Of a DNA stretch of 64,000 nt, positions 19,371 to 27,900 are shown in pieces. Within the stretch, counting starts at the first letter, position 1, and each line of letters opens with the position of its first letter. Location: NCBI RefSeq assembly GCF_021568775.1, contig NZ_JAKGSG010000007.1, positions 26,151 through 90,150 of the forward strand. The letters run 5' to 3'. This stretch comes from Antribacter soli. GTDB taxonomy: Bacteria > Actinomycetota > Actinomycetes > Actinomycetales > Cellulomonadaceae. Both the position numbers and the translations under genes were made by a program. Below the pieces are notes generated by a model. That model was not told where the DNA came from. It searched no databases and saw nothing but the letters and a program-made list of their open reading frames with translations.

Positions 19371-20369
19371 TCAGAGACCCGCGGCCGTGCCGTACAGCGT
19401 CTGCGCGACCGACCCCAGGTACGGGCCGAACATGTAGTTGCGGAGCTGGCCGCCGGAGTACTTGAACGAGTTCACCGAGTTGAGGGTGCCCACGCCGGTC
19501 GTCGTGTTGTAGTTGACGAACCACGGGCCGCCGGACGAGCCGCCGGTGAGGTTGCAGTCGAGGCCCTGGTCCTGGCTGCCGTACGGGTCCTGGATCGGGG
19601 TGCCGTGGCACCAGGCGATGTCCGAGCCGTCGTAGGGGTTGGCCTGCGGGTAGCCGAACGAGTACATGTACTGGCCGCGGGCCAGGTTGAAGCCGATGCC
19701 CTGGCTGCCCACCACGTCGGTGAGGTGCTGCCCGTTCAAGGTGTTCATGACGGCGAAGCCGATGTCGTAGTCGAAGTCGCCGCTGCCTGCCCACTGGGTC
19801 GTGGTGACGAGCTGGCGGGCGGTGAAGGTGCCGTAGGGGCGGGCGCCGTCGTCGTAGGCGGGGACGAACGCGAAGTTCGTGGCGTACGCGCCCGGGCCTT
19901 CGTTGAGGCAGTGGCCGGCCGTGAGCACGACGTCCTTGTTGCCCGAGGTCACGGCGCTGCCGGAGCACACGTAGTTCACGCCGGCGAGCGTGAAGAACAC
20001 CTTGCCGGTGGTCGTGACGACCGCGCCGCCACCCGTGTAGTAGTCACCGACGAAGCCGCTGCCGGTGCCCGGCTTGGCCTGCGGGACGATCGTCGGCTTG
20101 CCGGTGGCCACCTTGTCGCCCGCGGACGACTTGTCCTTGCCGGCCACAAGGACGTCGGCCGGGACAGCCGCACGCATCCGCTCGGAGGTCCAGTACTCGA
20201 CGACCTTGTCCTGGGCTGCCTGCGTCGTCGCGGCCGCCTGGACGGCGACGTCGCTCGCGTTCGCGCTGGGCTGGGCCTGCGACGGGGCGACGACCGCCAC
20301 CGCCGCCGCACCGCTCAGGGCGAGAGCCGTCAGGCCTCCGAGGAGGGTCCGGGAGAGATTCCTGCGCAT
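19371..20369 (-). CDS. Secreted trypsin-like (S1/V8-type) serine protease
   Basis: This 332-residue protein has a signal peptide (Arg-rich start, hydrophobic core, cleavage near residue 33). The mature chain carries the catalytic triad His153 (LTAGHC), Asp202 (FDYDIGF) and Ser279 (GGSSGGPW), with likely disulfides Cys135-Cys154 and Cys254-Cys272. Residues about 34-110 form a pro-region or N-terminal extension. It is an extracellular peptidase of the glutamyl/V8-like kind seen in actinobacteria; specificity is unknown. ATG at 20367-20369, with AAGGAG a few bases upstream, sets the start. It is divergent from the DUF3054 gene. Confidence 0.9.
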   Translation of the reverse strand: MRRNLSRTLLGGLTALALSGAAAVAVVAPSQAQPSANASDVAVQAAATTQAAQDKVVEYWTSERMRAAVPADVLVAGKDKSSAGDKVATGKPTIVPQAKPGTGSGFVGDYYTGGGAVVTTTGKVFFTLAGVNYVCSGSAVTSGNKDVVLTAGHCLNEGPGAYATNFAFVPAYDDGARPYGTFTARQLVTTTQWAGSGDFDYDIGFAVMNTLNGQHLTDVVGSQGIGFNLARGQYMYSFGYPQANPYDGSDIAWCHGTPIQDPYGSQDQGLDCNLTGGSSGGPWFVNYNTTTGVGTLNSVNSFKYSGGQLRNYMFGPYLGSVAQTLYGTAAGL

Positions 20370-20525
20370 GCTGTCTCCTTGGTCAGGTTCTCCGCCGATG
20401 GGGCGGAGCAGGAAGAATCCTGGGCGGCCGATGAGTCCGCAAGCGCACACGCCCGTATCAGGTCTGTAAATTTCGGACATCGGCCGCTTGACGGGCGGGC
20501 GCAGGCCGCGCGCTACCCTCAGGAC

Positions 20526-20897
20526 GTGACGAAGAACCCCGTGTGGCCCGCGATCGTGGCGGACAGCCTGAGCATCCTGGCGTTCGCGGCCGTCGGCATG
20601 ACGTCCCACGGCAGCGACCCGGCGAGCTTCCTGCGCGTCGTGTGGCCGTTCGCCCTCGCAGCCGCCGCGGGCTGGGCGTGGACGCGCGCGTGGAGCGCCC
20701 CGGACCGCGTGTGGCCCGTCGGCGTGTCCATCTGGTTCACCACCGTGTTCCTGGGCCTGATCCTGCGCGCCGTGACGGGCGGCGGCTTCGCCGTCTCGTT
20801 CGGCCTGGTGACGGCCATCTTCCTCGCTGTCACGCTCGTCGGCTGGAGGGCGCTCGTCACGGCCCTGCGCCGGGCGGCGGAGCGCCGCACCGCCTGA
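20526..20897 (+). CDS. DUF3054 membrane protein
   Basis: This 123-residue protein has four hydrophobic segments and the DUF3054 features IVADSLSILAFAAVGMTSHG and a central PFALAAAAGWAWTRAW block. The function is unknown; members are small actinobacterial and archaeal membrane proteins. GTG start at 20526. A TTGACG hexamer (20489-20494) with GCTACC 18 bases downstream is a possible promoter. It is followed by murI after 81 bases on the same strand. Confidence 0.82.
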   Translation: MTKNPVWPAIVADSLSILAFAAVGMTSHGSDPASFLRVVWPFALAAAAGWAWTRAWSAPDRVWPVGVSIWFTTVFLGLILRAVTGGGFAVSFGLVTAIFLAVTLVGWRALVTALRRAAERRTA

Positions 20898-20978
20898 GGG
20901 CCGGACGTGGCCTGCGTCACGCGTGTCCTGCCTCACCGGTAACGGTTCTGACACGTCGTCACGGCTAGGCTTCGTCGG

Positions 20979-21782
20979 GTGAACGACGCTCCCATCGGGA
21001 TCTTCGACTCAGGCGTCGGCGGCCTGACTGTCGCCCGCGCGATCCTGGACCAGCTGCCGAACGAGCAGCTCCTGTACATCGGGGACACCGAGAACAGCCC
21101 GTACGGCCCCAAGCCGCTCGCCGCGGTGCGCGCGATGGCCCTGGCCGTGATGGACCGGCTCGTCGACGACGGCGTCAAGATGCTGGTCATCGCCTGCAAC
21201 TCGGCGTCCTCCGTCGCCCTGCGCGACGCCCGCGAGCGGTACACCGTCCGGCGCGGGATCCCGATCGTCGAGGTCATCCTGCCGGCGGCGCGCGCCGCCG
21301 TCGTGACCACCCGGACCGGGCGCATCGGCGTCATCGGCACCAAGGCCACCATCCAGTCCCGCGCGTACGACGACGCGTTCGCAGTGACCCCCGGACTGAC
21401 CCTCACGACCGCGGCGTGCCCGGAGTTCGTGCGCCTCGTGGAGCAGGGCCAGACCTCGGGCGACGAGGTGCTCAAGTACGCGCACGACTACCTCGACCCG
21501 GTGCGCGAGGCGGGCGTCGACACGCTCGTGCTGGGATGCACCCACTACCCGCTCCTCGCGGGCGCCATCTCGTACGTGATGGGCGAGGGCGTCACCCTCG
21601 TGTCCAGCGCGGACGAGACCGCCAAGGACGTGTACCGCAACCTCGTGGCGCACGGCCTGGAGCGCTCCCCCGAGTCGGGCGCCCCCGCCCACCGCTTCCT
21701 CACCACCGGCAGCCCCGCGCCGTTCGAGCACCTTGCGCGTCGCTTCCTCGGCCCCGAGGTGAGCCTCGTGGAGGCCGCCTGA
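20979..21782 (+). CDS. murI: Glutamate racemase
   Basis: This 267-residue enzyme makes D-glutamate for peptidoglycan. The two catalytic cysteines are visible: Cys73 in VIACNSASS and Cys187 in LGCTHYPLL. Asp10-Ser11 (IFDSGVGG) and His189 are also present, and PYGPK lies near residue 41. Length and motifs are those of a functional MurI. GTG start at 20979. Its TGA overlaps the ATG of the MBL gene by one base, as in the conserved actinobacterial order murI-MBL-rph-rdgB. Confidence 0.96.
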   Translation: MNDAPIGIFDSGVGGLTVARAILDQLPNEQLLYIGDTENSPYGPKPLAAVRAMALAVMDRLVDDGVKMLVIACNSASSVALRDARERYTVRRGIPIVEVILPAARAAVVTTRTGRIGVIGTKATIQSRAYDDAFAVTPGLTLTTAACPEFVRLVEQGQTSGDEVLKYAHDYLDPVREAGVDTLVLGCTHYPLLAGAISYVMGEGVTLVSSADETAKDVYRNLVAHGLERSPESGAPAHRFLTTGSPAPFEHLARRFLGPEVSLVEAA

Positions 21783-22612
21783 TGCGGCTGATCACCGTGG
21801 GGGTCTCCGGCTCGCTGCCGGGCCCCGGCTCCCCCGCCTCGACGTACGTGGTGCAGGTCCCGGCCGACGAGGCCGCGGCCACCGGTGCCGAGGAGCGTGA
21901 CTGGACCGTCGTCCTGGACCTCGGCAACGGGGGCCTGGGCGGCCTGCAGCGCATCGTCGACCCGTTCGACGTCGATGCCGTGGCCGTCTCGCACCTGCAC
22001 CCGGACCACTGCGCCGACCTGTCCGGCCTGTACGTCTACCTGCGCTACCACCCGGAGCGCGGCTCCCTGCGGACCGGCAAGGGGCGGCGCCTGCCCGTCT
22101 TCGGGCCGACCGGCACGGCATCCCGGGTCGCCCTGTCCTACGGGTTGTCCGACGGCGAGTCGATGGACGCGGACTACGACTTCCGGACGTGGGCACCCGG
22201 CGCGGCCGTCCGGATCGGCCCGCTCACGCTCGAGCCGTACCGGGTGTTCCACCCGGTCGAGGCGTACGGCGTCCGGGTGACCGGTCCGTCGTCGGAGCGC
22301 CCGGGCGAGACGGCGACCCTGGCCTACACCGGCGACACGGACTCCTGCCCCGGTGTGGTCGAGCTGGCGCGCGACGTCGACCTGCTGCTGTCCGAGGCCG
22401 CCTTCGTCGAGGGGCGCGACGACGCGGTCGAGTCCGGCATCCACCTCACCGGCCTGCGGGCCGGCCAGGTCGCGGCCGAGGCCGGGGCGCGCCGCCTGCT
22501 GCTCACGCACCTGCCCGTGTGGAACGACCCGGAGGAGTCGGTGCGCGAGGCGCGGTCCGCCTACGCCGGGCCGGTCGAGGTCGCGACTCCGGGCGCGGTC
22601 TACAGCCTCTAG
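21782..22612 (+). CDS. MBL-fold hydrolase, Rv1339/cyclic-nucleotide phosphodiesterase type
   Basis: This 276-residue metallo-beta-lactamase-fold protein has the metal motif SHLHPDHCADL (His71, His73, Asp75, His76), with further ligands in YTGDTDSCPG and LLLTHLPVW. It matches the protein encoded after murI in many actinobacteria (Rv1339 in M. tuberculosis), for which cyclic-nucleotide phosphodiesterase activity has been reported. It is translationally coupled to murI (TGATG). Its usual downstream partner rph is displaced by a 5.2-kb cassette here. Confidence 0.87.
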   Translation: MRLITVGVSGSLPGPGSPASTYVVQVPADEAAATGAEERDWTVVLDLGNGGLGGLQRIVDPFDVDAVAVSHLHPDHCADLSGLYVYLRYHPERGSLRTGKGRRLPVFGPTGTASRVALSYGLSDGESMDADYDFRTWAPGAAVRIGPLTLEPYRVFHPVEAYGVRVTGPSSERPGETATLAYTGDTDSCPGVVELARDVDLLLSEAAFVEGRDDAVESGIHLTGLRAGQVAAEAGARRLLLTHLPVWNDPEESVREARSAYAGPVEVATPGAVYSL

Positions 22613-22634
22613 GGAACGTCTCCCAGAGCCCCAG

Positions 22635-23522
22635 CTATTGCTGAGGGGCGTCGATCAGTCCGCCGACGACCTCGCTGACGAAGGCGGTCGCCGCGGGGCC
22701 CAGCTCGCGGTGCGCGCTGCGGAACAGGTGGTTCGCCTCCGCACCCAGCCAGCCGTCGGGACGCAGGTCCTTCGGCAGCCAGGGGTCGACGAAGGGGAAG
22801 TGCCGGTAGCCGTCGATCAAGGTCGTCCTGGCCACGAGTGCGTCCGCTCCGCGCAGGGTTGCGCTGCTTCTGGCCAGATGCCCGTTGTCGGCGAGGAACT
22901 GCGCGTACATCTGGTTGATCCGGTCAAGGTTCCAGCAGCGTGCGACGACGTCACGGTCGGCCTCGAGCTCGCCGATCTGTGCGCGCATCACGGTGAAATG
23001 AACGTCTGGGAACTCGGCCGCCAGAGCCCGGGCCTCGCCGCCGCGGTCACGCGGCGTCATCCAGGTGCTCGCCGTCAGCGAGCCGAAACCGAGCCAGGAC
23101 AGCTGGCGCCGGAGGTGCTCACGGGTCGACCGGTCCGGCTTGGCATTCTGCTGGACGACCGTCGTCCAGTGGTGGTCCCACGGCTCGTCGTAGTCGGCGA
23201 AGATGCGCTCCCGCCCGCTCTGGAGGACTCCGAGCATGTGCGCGCTGAGCAGGTAGTTCGCCTCGCGGCCTTCGCGACGAGTGGTGAACCAGTGCTCCCG
23301 GCGCAGACGGGTCAGCGTCATGCGGACCGTCGCCGGCTCGACGCCGAACGTACCGAGCAACGTGACCAGGTCGCCGGCCTTCGCCTCACCGCCGGCGTAG
23401 CGAAGGTAGTCACCGAACAGGTCGAGGATCAGAGCGCGCGGCTTCAGAGCTGGACCGGAGTCGGCCTCGGCCATGGTCTGGGGCAGGGCGCCGGAGGCCC
23501 GGGTGGCTGGTGTGGTCGTCAT
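22635..23522 (-). CDS. PaaX-family transcriptional repressor
   Basis: This 295-residue protein has an N-terminal winged helix (LILDLFGDYLRYAGGEAKAGDLVTLLGTFGVEPATVRMTLTRL in two blocks, about 31-75), a central PaaX domain and the C-terminal PaaX_C helical domain. PaaX proteins repress aromatic-acid degradation genes and are released by an aryl-CoA. It is the last gene of the three-gene minus-strand operon, 7 bases after the ligase gene. The likely inducer is the CoA thioester made there. It is convergent with the MBL gene. ATG at 23520-23522. Confidence 0.88.
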   Translation of the reverse strand: MTTTPATRASGALPQTMAEADSGPALKPRALILDLFGDYLRYAGGEAKAGDLVTLLGTFGVEPATVRMTLTRLRREHWFTTRREGREANYLLSAHMLGVLQSGRERIFADYDEPWDHHWTTVVQQNAKPDRSTREHLRRQLSWLGFGSLTASTWMTPRDRGGEARALAAEFPDVHFTVMRAQIGELEADRDVVARCWNLDRINQMYAQFLADNGHLARSSATLRGADALVARTTLIDGYRHFPFVDPWLPKDLRPDGWLGAEANHLFRSAHRELGPAATAFVSEVVGGLIDAPQQ

Positions 23523-23529
23523 CTGGCAC

Positions 23530-25209
23530 TCATCTCCCGGACGGCTCCTGCAGGCGGTCGGCGATGTCCTCGCGCAGGATCCGCTTGTCGATCTTCCCGA
23601 CCTTCGTCATGGGCAGATGATCGACGATCTCCAGGCGGTCGGGGTACTTGAAGGCCGCGACCTCTGCCCGGGCGAACACCTCGCGCACGTCCTCGAGCGT
23701 CGGGGCACGATGCCCCTGCTTGACCACCGCGTACACGCACAGCCGCTCGCCCAGGACCGGGTCCGGCATGGAGACGGCGGCGGCGATCTCGACGTCGCCG
23801 AGGCGGTACATCAGACCCTCGATCTCCTCGGCGGAGATCTTCTCGCCACCCCGGTTCACCATGTCCTTGTCCCGCCCGTGCACGACCAGGTTGCCGTCGG
23901 GTCCGCGCACGACGACGTCCCCGCTGCCGTACCAGCCACCGGGAAGAAAGGCCCGCTGGTTGTGCTCCGGCGCGTTGTAGTACCCGCGCGGGGTGTACGG
24001 GCCGCGGGTGTAGATGGACCCGGGCTCGCCGTCGGGGACGTCCTCGCCGAGCGGGTCGAGGATCCGGATCTCGTCCGCCTCGTGGACGGGACGGCCCTGG
24101 GTCCTGACGATGACGTCGGTCGGGTCGTCGAGCCGGGTGGTGTTGATCAGCCCCTCGGCCATGCCGAAGACCTGCTGGAGCCTGGCCCCGAGGACCGGCT
24201 CGATCCTGGCGGCGTACTCGTCCGGCAGCCGCGAGCCCCCGACCTGGAGGACACGCAGCGTCCTGGTGCTGGCGCCACCGGTCTCCTCCTGGTGCTCGAT
24301 CCACCGTTGCGCGACGGCCGGGACGGCCGCTGCGATGGTGACGCCCTCACGTTCGATGGTGGCGAAGGCCCGGACCGGCGACGGGCTGGGCAACATCACG
24401 ACCCGCCCTCCGACCAGCAGGGTTCCGAGCACTCCGGGGCAGGCCAGGGGGAAGTTGTGGCTCGCCGGAAGGGTCCCGAGGTAGACGTCGTGCTCCGTCA
24501 GCTCGGCCGTCGCCGACGTGGCCCGCAGGTTGCAGACATAGTCGTTGTGGGTACGGGCGATCAGCTTCGGCAGACCTGTGGTGCCGCCCGAGATGAGGAA
24601 GCACGCCGGCGAGTCAGGGTCCGGGCGCATGGCATCGGCGGCTGCCCGCTCGGACTCGCGATCTTCCCCGGGTGCGAGAACCTCGGCCAGGGGCACGGAT
24701 CGAGGATCCAGCATGCCGGTCTCCCCGAGGGCGAGAACGTGCTCCAGGTCGGGCAGCTCGGCGACCAGCTCATGGGCGAGCCGCTCGTGGTCGAAGTCAC
24801 GCAGCATCCGCGGCACCGCCACGGCCCGAGCCTCGGACAGGGAAGCGAGGTGGGTCAGCTCGTGGCGCCGGTGCGCGGGCAGCGCCATCACCGGGATCAC
24901 GCCCGCCCGGAAGCAGCCGAGCGTCAGGACGATGAACTCCCACCCGTTGGGCATCTGCACGAGGAGCCGGTCGTCGGGTTCGAGGCCGAGCTCGCGCAGG
25001 CGTCCGGCGGCGGCGTCGGCGCGGCCGACGAGCTCTCTGTAGGTGACGCGGACGTCGCCGTCGACGACGGCGACCTGCGTGGGGCGGGCGTCGGCGACCT
25101 CCCACAGCAGCTCGCCCAGAGTGCGGTCTTCCCAGTAGCCGCGGGACCGGTAGTGCGCGGCGACGTCGTCGGGCCAGGGCACGGTGCCCGTCCGGGTGTG
25201 GTGGCTCAC
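23530..25209 (-). CDS. Aryl-acid AMP/CoA ligase (salicylate or dihydroxybenzoate-AMP ligase type)
   Basis: This 559-residue ANL-superfamily enzyme has the P-loop-like LISGGTTGLPKLIARTH, the A5 region QQVFGMAEGLINTTRLDD, the A7 GWYGSGDVV motif, HGRDKDMVNRGGEKISAEEIE, and the catalytic C-terminal Lys in TKVGKIDKR. Closest in style are EntE/DhbE/YbtE and the salicylyl-AMP ligase of salicylate catabolism. It should activate an ortho-hydroxy or ortho-amino benzoate. GTG start at 25207-25209 opens SHHTRTGTVPWP; an upstream in-frame extension is Arg/Ser-rich and unconvincing. It lies between the hydroxylase and PaaX genes in one operon. Confidence 0.85.
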   Translation of the reverse strand: MSHHTRTGTVPWPDDVAAHYRSRGYWEDRTLGELLWEVADARPTQVAVVDGDVRVTYRELVGRADAAAGRLRELGLEPDDRLLVQMPNGWEFIVLTLGCFRAGVIPVMALPAHRRHELTHLASLSEARAVAVPRMLRDFDHERLAHELVAELPDLEHVLALGETGMLDPRSVPLAEVLAPGEDRESERAAADAMRPDPDSPACFLISGGTTGLPKLIARTHNDYVCNLRATSATAELTEHDVYLGTLPASHNFPLACPGVLGTLLVGGRVVMLPSPSPVRAFATIEREGVTIAAAVPAVAQRWIEHQEETGGASTRTLRVLQVGGSRLPDEYAARIEPVLGARLQQVFGMAEGLINTTRLDDPTDVIVRTQGRPVHEADEIRILDPLGEDVPDGEPGSIYTRGPYTPRGYYNAPEHNQRAFLPGGWYGSGDVVVRGPDGNLVVHGRDKDMVNRGGEKISAEEIEGLMYRLGDVEIAAAVSMPDPVLGERLCVYAVVKQGHRAPTLEDVREVFARAEVAAFKYPDRLEIVDHLPMTKVGKIDKRILREDIADRLQEPSGR

Positions 25210-25264
25210 TGTCGATCTAGTCCTCTCGGGCGATAGGCGTCGGGCGTCCTTGCGTCGACGGCGG

Positions 25265-26827
25265 TCACAGGGCCTCCCCCAGAGGTCGCGCGACCGCGTC
25301 GACGCGCCCCGCGAGCACAGCGGTCTCGATGGCGGCGTCGGACAGGTCGTCGACCACGACCGCGACAAGACCGCGCCGCAGTCGCGCCTCCTCGCTCAGG
25401 AGGATGCGCGTCAGAGGGGTGCCTCCGGTGATCACGACCGCTCCACGATCGGGCAGCGAGTGGGCGGCCTTCGCAAGGTCGGACTCGTCGTCCGGCGCAT
25501 CCACGAGGGTGACGGCGCCGTCCGCAGACGCGGAGACGGACATGACGGGTCCGCCCGCCTCGCACAGCTGTGTCCGCCCGTCCTTGACGGCGAGCTCCAG
25601 CGCGCGCCCCGCCGTACGCCCGCCGGCCAGGTCCAGAGGCGTGTGCAGGGCGTCGGTGCCGTGCTGCTCCACCCAGCGCGCCCGCGCCAGCGCGACCAGC
25701 GCGGGGTCGCGACGCTCGATCCGGTCCACGGCGATGCTGCGGGAGAAGAAGTGGAACGCGAACGTGAACGGGTCGAGGTCACGCTGGTACTGCCCGAACC
25801 GTTCCCACCAGGCGAGGCTGGGGATTGCCGCGTCCTGGATCCGCGCGACCGCAGGCGTGCGCGCGTCCTGATAGGCGCCGAGCGCCGTCGGCAGGTCCTG
25901 GTGGAGGCCGAGCTGGCGGGCGAGCTCGATGGCGTCCTCCATCGCCATCTTCGTGCCGGAGCCGACCGAGAAGTGCGCCGTGTGGACGGCATCACCCAGC
26001 AGCACGACGTTGTCGCGGAACCACGTCGTCGTGCGGCGGGTCCGAAAGTTCGCCCAGCGGGAGTTGTTCGCCACGAGCGGGGCGCCGTCGATGTCGTCGG
26101 CGAACAGCTCGGCGAGGTAGGCCTTGCTCCGCTCGTCCGACCGCCCCGGCGGCTGCGTCACGTCGAACTCGCCGAGCCCCGCCCGCTCCCAGGTCTCGTG
26201 GTCGGTCTCGACGATGAACGTGCTGAGCTCGCCGCTGATGGGGTACCCGTGCACCGCGAGGTTCCCGTGCTCGGACCTTCGGTGCAGGAACGTCAGTCCG
26301 TCGAAGATGTGCTCGGTGGCGAACCAGATGAACTTCGCCGACGCGGTGGTGACCGACTGCCCGAGATCGGTCTGCTCCTCGAGGTAGGCGCGCACCGTCG
26401 AGCTGGTGCCGTCGGCCCCCACGACGAGGTCGTGGGCTGCGGCGAGCTCGACGATCGGTGGCGCCACCGTGCCGTACCGGACGTCGACCCCGGCAGCCTC
26501 GGCGTTGTCCTGCAGGAGCCGGAGCAAGGTCTTGCGGTGGATGGCCGCCATGCCGTTGCCCGCGAACCCGTAGGACTCCCCGTCGCTCCGGACCTCGATG
26601 CGGTCCCAGTGCGTCCCGTGGCCGGCCAGCGCGTCCCGGAGCACGGGGTCGGCCGCGTCGATCTCGCGCAACGTGGCGTCGGAGAACACGACACCGAAGC
26701 CGAACGCATCAGACCTTCGGTTGCGCTCGTAGACCGTGACGGTCGCGGTGGCGTCCTGCCTGGCAAGGAGGGTGGCCAGGAACAGACCGCCAGGTCCGCC
26801 GCCGACCACCACGATGGAGTCGCCCAT
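25265..26827 (-). CDS. Salicylyl/anthraniloyl-CoA-type FAD hydroxylase with reduced C-terminal domain
   Basis: This 520-residue protein has an FAD-binding part (residues 1-400) with IVVVGGGPGGLFLATLLAR, the family-diagnostic FGFGVVFSDATL, VVGADGTSSTVR and GDAVHTAHFSVGSGTKMAMED. These are typical of salicylyl-CoA 5-hydroxylase and anthraniloyl-CoA monooxygenase. In bifunctional anthraniloyl-CoA enzymes an Old-Yellow-Enzyme domain of about 370 residues follows. Here only about 115 residues follow, and the end (LTRILLSEEARL...AVLAGRVDAVARPL) resembles the end of that barrel. A first step on an aryl-CoA is likely. ATG at 26825-26827. It is the first gene of the ligase-PaaX operon. Confidence 0.83.
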   Translation of the reverse strand: MGDSIVVVGGGPGGLFLATLLARQDATATVTVYERNRRSDAFGFGVVFSDATLREIDAADPVLRDALAGHGTHWDRIEVRSDGESYGFAGNGMAAIHRKTLLRLLQDNAEAAGVDVRYGTVAPPIVELAAAHDLVVGADGTSSTVRAYLEEQTDLGQSVTTASAKFIWFATEHIFDGLTFLHRRSEHGNLAVHGYPISGELSTFIVETDHETWERAGLGEFDVTQPPGRSDERSKAYLAELFADDIDGAPLVANNSRWANFRTRRTTTWFRDNVVLLGDAVHTAHFSVGSGTKMAMEDAIELARQLGLHQDLPTALGAYQDARTPAVARIQDAAIPSLAWWERFGQYQRDLDPFTFAFHFFSRSIAVDRIERRDPALVALARARWVEQHGTDALHTPLDLAGGRTAGRALELAVKDGRTQLCEAGGPVMSVSASADGAVTLVDAPDDESDLAKAAHSLPDRGAVVITGGTPLTRILLSEEARLRRGLVAVVVDDLSDAAIETAVLAGRVDAVARPLGEAL

Positions 26828-26968
26828 GTCTCATGACGATAGGGGTCGCGCCAGCGTTGTGCAACACCCATCTTCCGGTCGACCTAATTGCGTTATACGA
26901 TCGCCCACAGGTGCCGACCGCTTCACGGCGCCGGAGCCCCGCACCATCACCAACGAAGGAGTTGGACC
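26828..26968. promoter_or_regulatory. Divergent promoter region of the aromatic cassette
   Basis: This 141-base gap separates the hydroxylase and the divergent hydrolase. The only AT-rich stretch, AATTGCGTTATACGAT (26886-26901), contains TATA-like hexamers on both strands (TATACG on +, TATAAC on -). An imperfect inverted repeat GTTGTGCAAC lies at 26855-26864. PaaX probably binds in this gap, but no motif can be assigned with confidence. Confidence 0.35.
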
Positions 26969-27781
26969 ATGTCCACGGAGCCCACGTACCACTCGACCAC
27001 CTCGGCCGACGGCACCGAGATCGCCTACTACGTCCAGGGCAGCGGACCGGCCCTCGTCATCACGCACGGGTCGATCGCCACCTCGGACCAGTGGCTTCCC
27101 GCCACGGCCGAGCTCTCCCGCGACTTCACGTGCTACGTCTTCGACCGGCGCGGACGCGCCCGCAGCGGCGACAACGCCGACTACAGCATCCAGAACGAGG
27201 TCGAGGACATCCGCGCGGTCATCGAGGCGGCGGGCCCCGGTGCCAGCCTCCTCGCCCACTCCTACGGCGCGCTCTGCGCCCTCGCCTATGCGCTCCAGCA
27301 CGAGGTCGAGGGCACGCTCATCCTCTTCGAGCCCCCGTTGCCGGTCTTCGGCCCGGTCGCCGGCCCCAAGCTCGAGGACTACCGCGCGGCGATCGCCGCA
27401 GGGGACAACGCCCGCGCCCTCGAGATCGCCCTGGTCGAGTTCGTCCGGCTCCCCGCCGAGGCCGTCCCCTACGTCAAGCAGACCCCGCTGTGGGGCGCGA
27501 TCCTGCCGCTGGCACCCACCTGGACGAGGGAGCTCGAGCAGATCGACGCCCTCGGGCCCGACATCGACCGGTACTCCGTCCTCGGCGGCAAGCCCACCCA
27601 CGTCATCGGCGGAACGGGCACCACGGACTTCCTCCTCGAGTCCGTGCGCCGCCTCAACCGGACCGTCGAGGGCTCGACGATCACGGAGCTGCCCGACCTC
27701 GACCACTTCGGCCACCTCGCCGATCCGGCCGGATTCGCGGGAGCGGTCCGCCAGGGCGTGCGCGCCGGGGCGACGAGCTGA
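26969..27781 (+). CDS. Alpha/beta hydrolase of the aromatic cassette
   Basis: This 270-residue hydrolase has ITHGSIATSDQW (oxyanion region), VFDRRGRARSG, a nucleophile elbow SLLAHSYGALCAL (H-S-Y-G, Ser near residue 98), and a terminal His in LPDLDHFGHLADP. Start ATG 26969, with GAAGGAG (26955-26961) upstream. It is divergent from the hydroxylase-ligase-PaaX operon and so probably belongs to the same pathway, perhaps as a thioesterase or esterase releasing the aromatic acid. This is an inference. It is followed by a long palindrome and then rph. Confidence 0.82.
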   Translation: MSTEPTYHSTTSADGTEIAYYVQGSGPALVITHGSIATSDQWLPATAELSRDFTCYVFDRRGRARSGDNADYSIQNEVEDIRAVIEAAGPGASLLAHSYGALCALAYALQHEVEGTLILFEPPLPVFGPVAGPKLEDYRAAIAAGDNARALEIALVEFVRLPAEAVPYVKQTPLWGAILPLAPTWTRELEQIDALGPDIDRYSVLGGKPTHVIGGTGTTDFLLESVRRLNRTVEGSTITELPDLDHFGHLADPAGFAGAVRQGVRAGATS

Positions 27782-27824
27782 CGTTCGGCGACCAGTAGGT
27801 ACGAGGGCGTACGCAGCTCCTCGA

Positions 27825-27876
27825 GTGCGGGACATCTGTTGGGTCGAGACGCCCGGACCCAGCAGATATCCCGCAC
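27825..27876. repeat. Long near-palindrome between hydrolase and rph
   Basis: Two 21-base arms (27825-27845 and 27856-27876) pair with two mismatches around a 10-base loop. It starts 44 bases after the hydrolase stop and ends 24 bases before the rph start. It may terminate the hydrolase transcript. It also marks the right edge of the aromatic cassette. Confidence 0.8.
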
Positions 27877-27900
27877 CCGACGGGAAGTTAGGGTTGTCGC

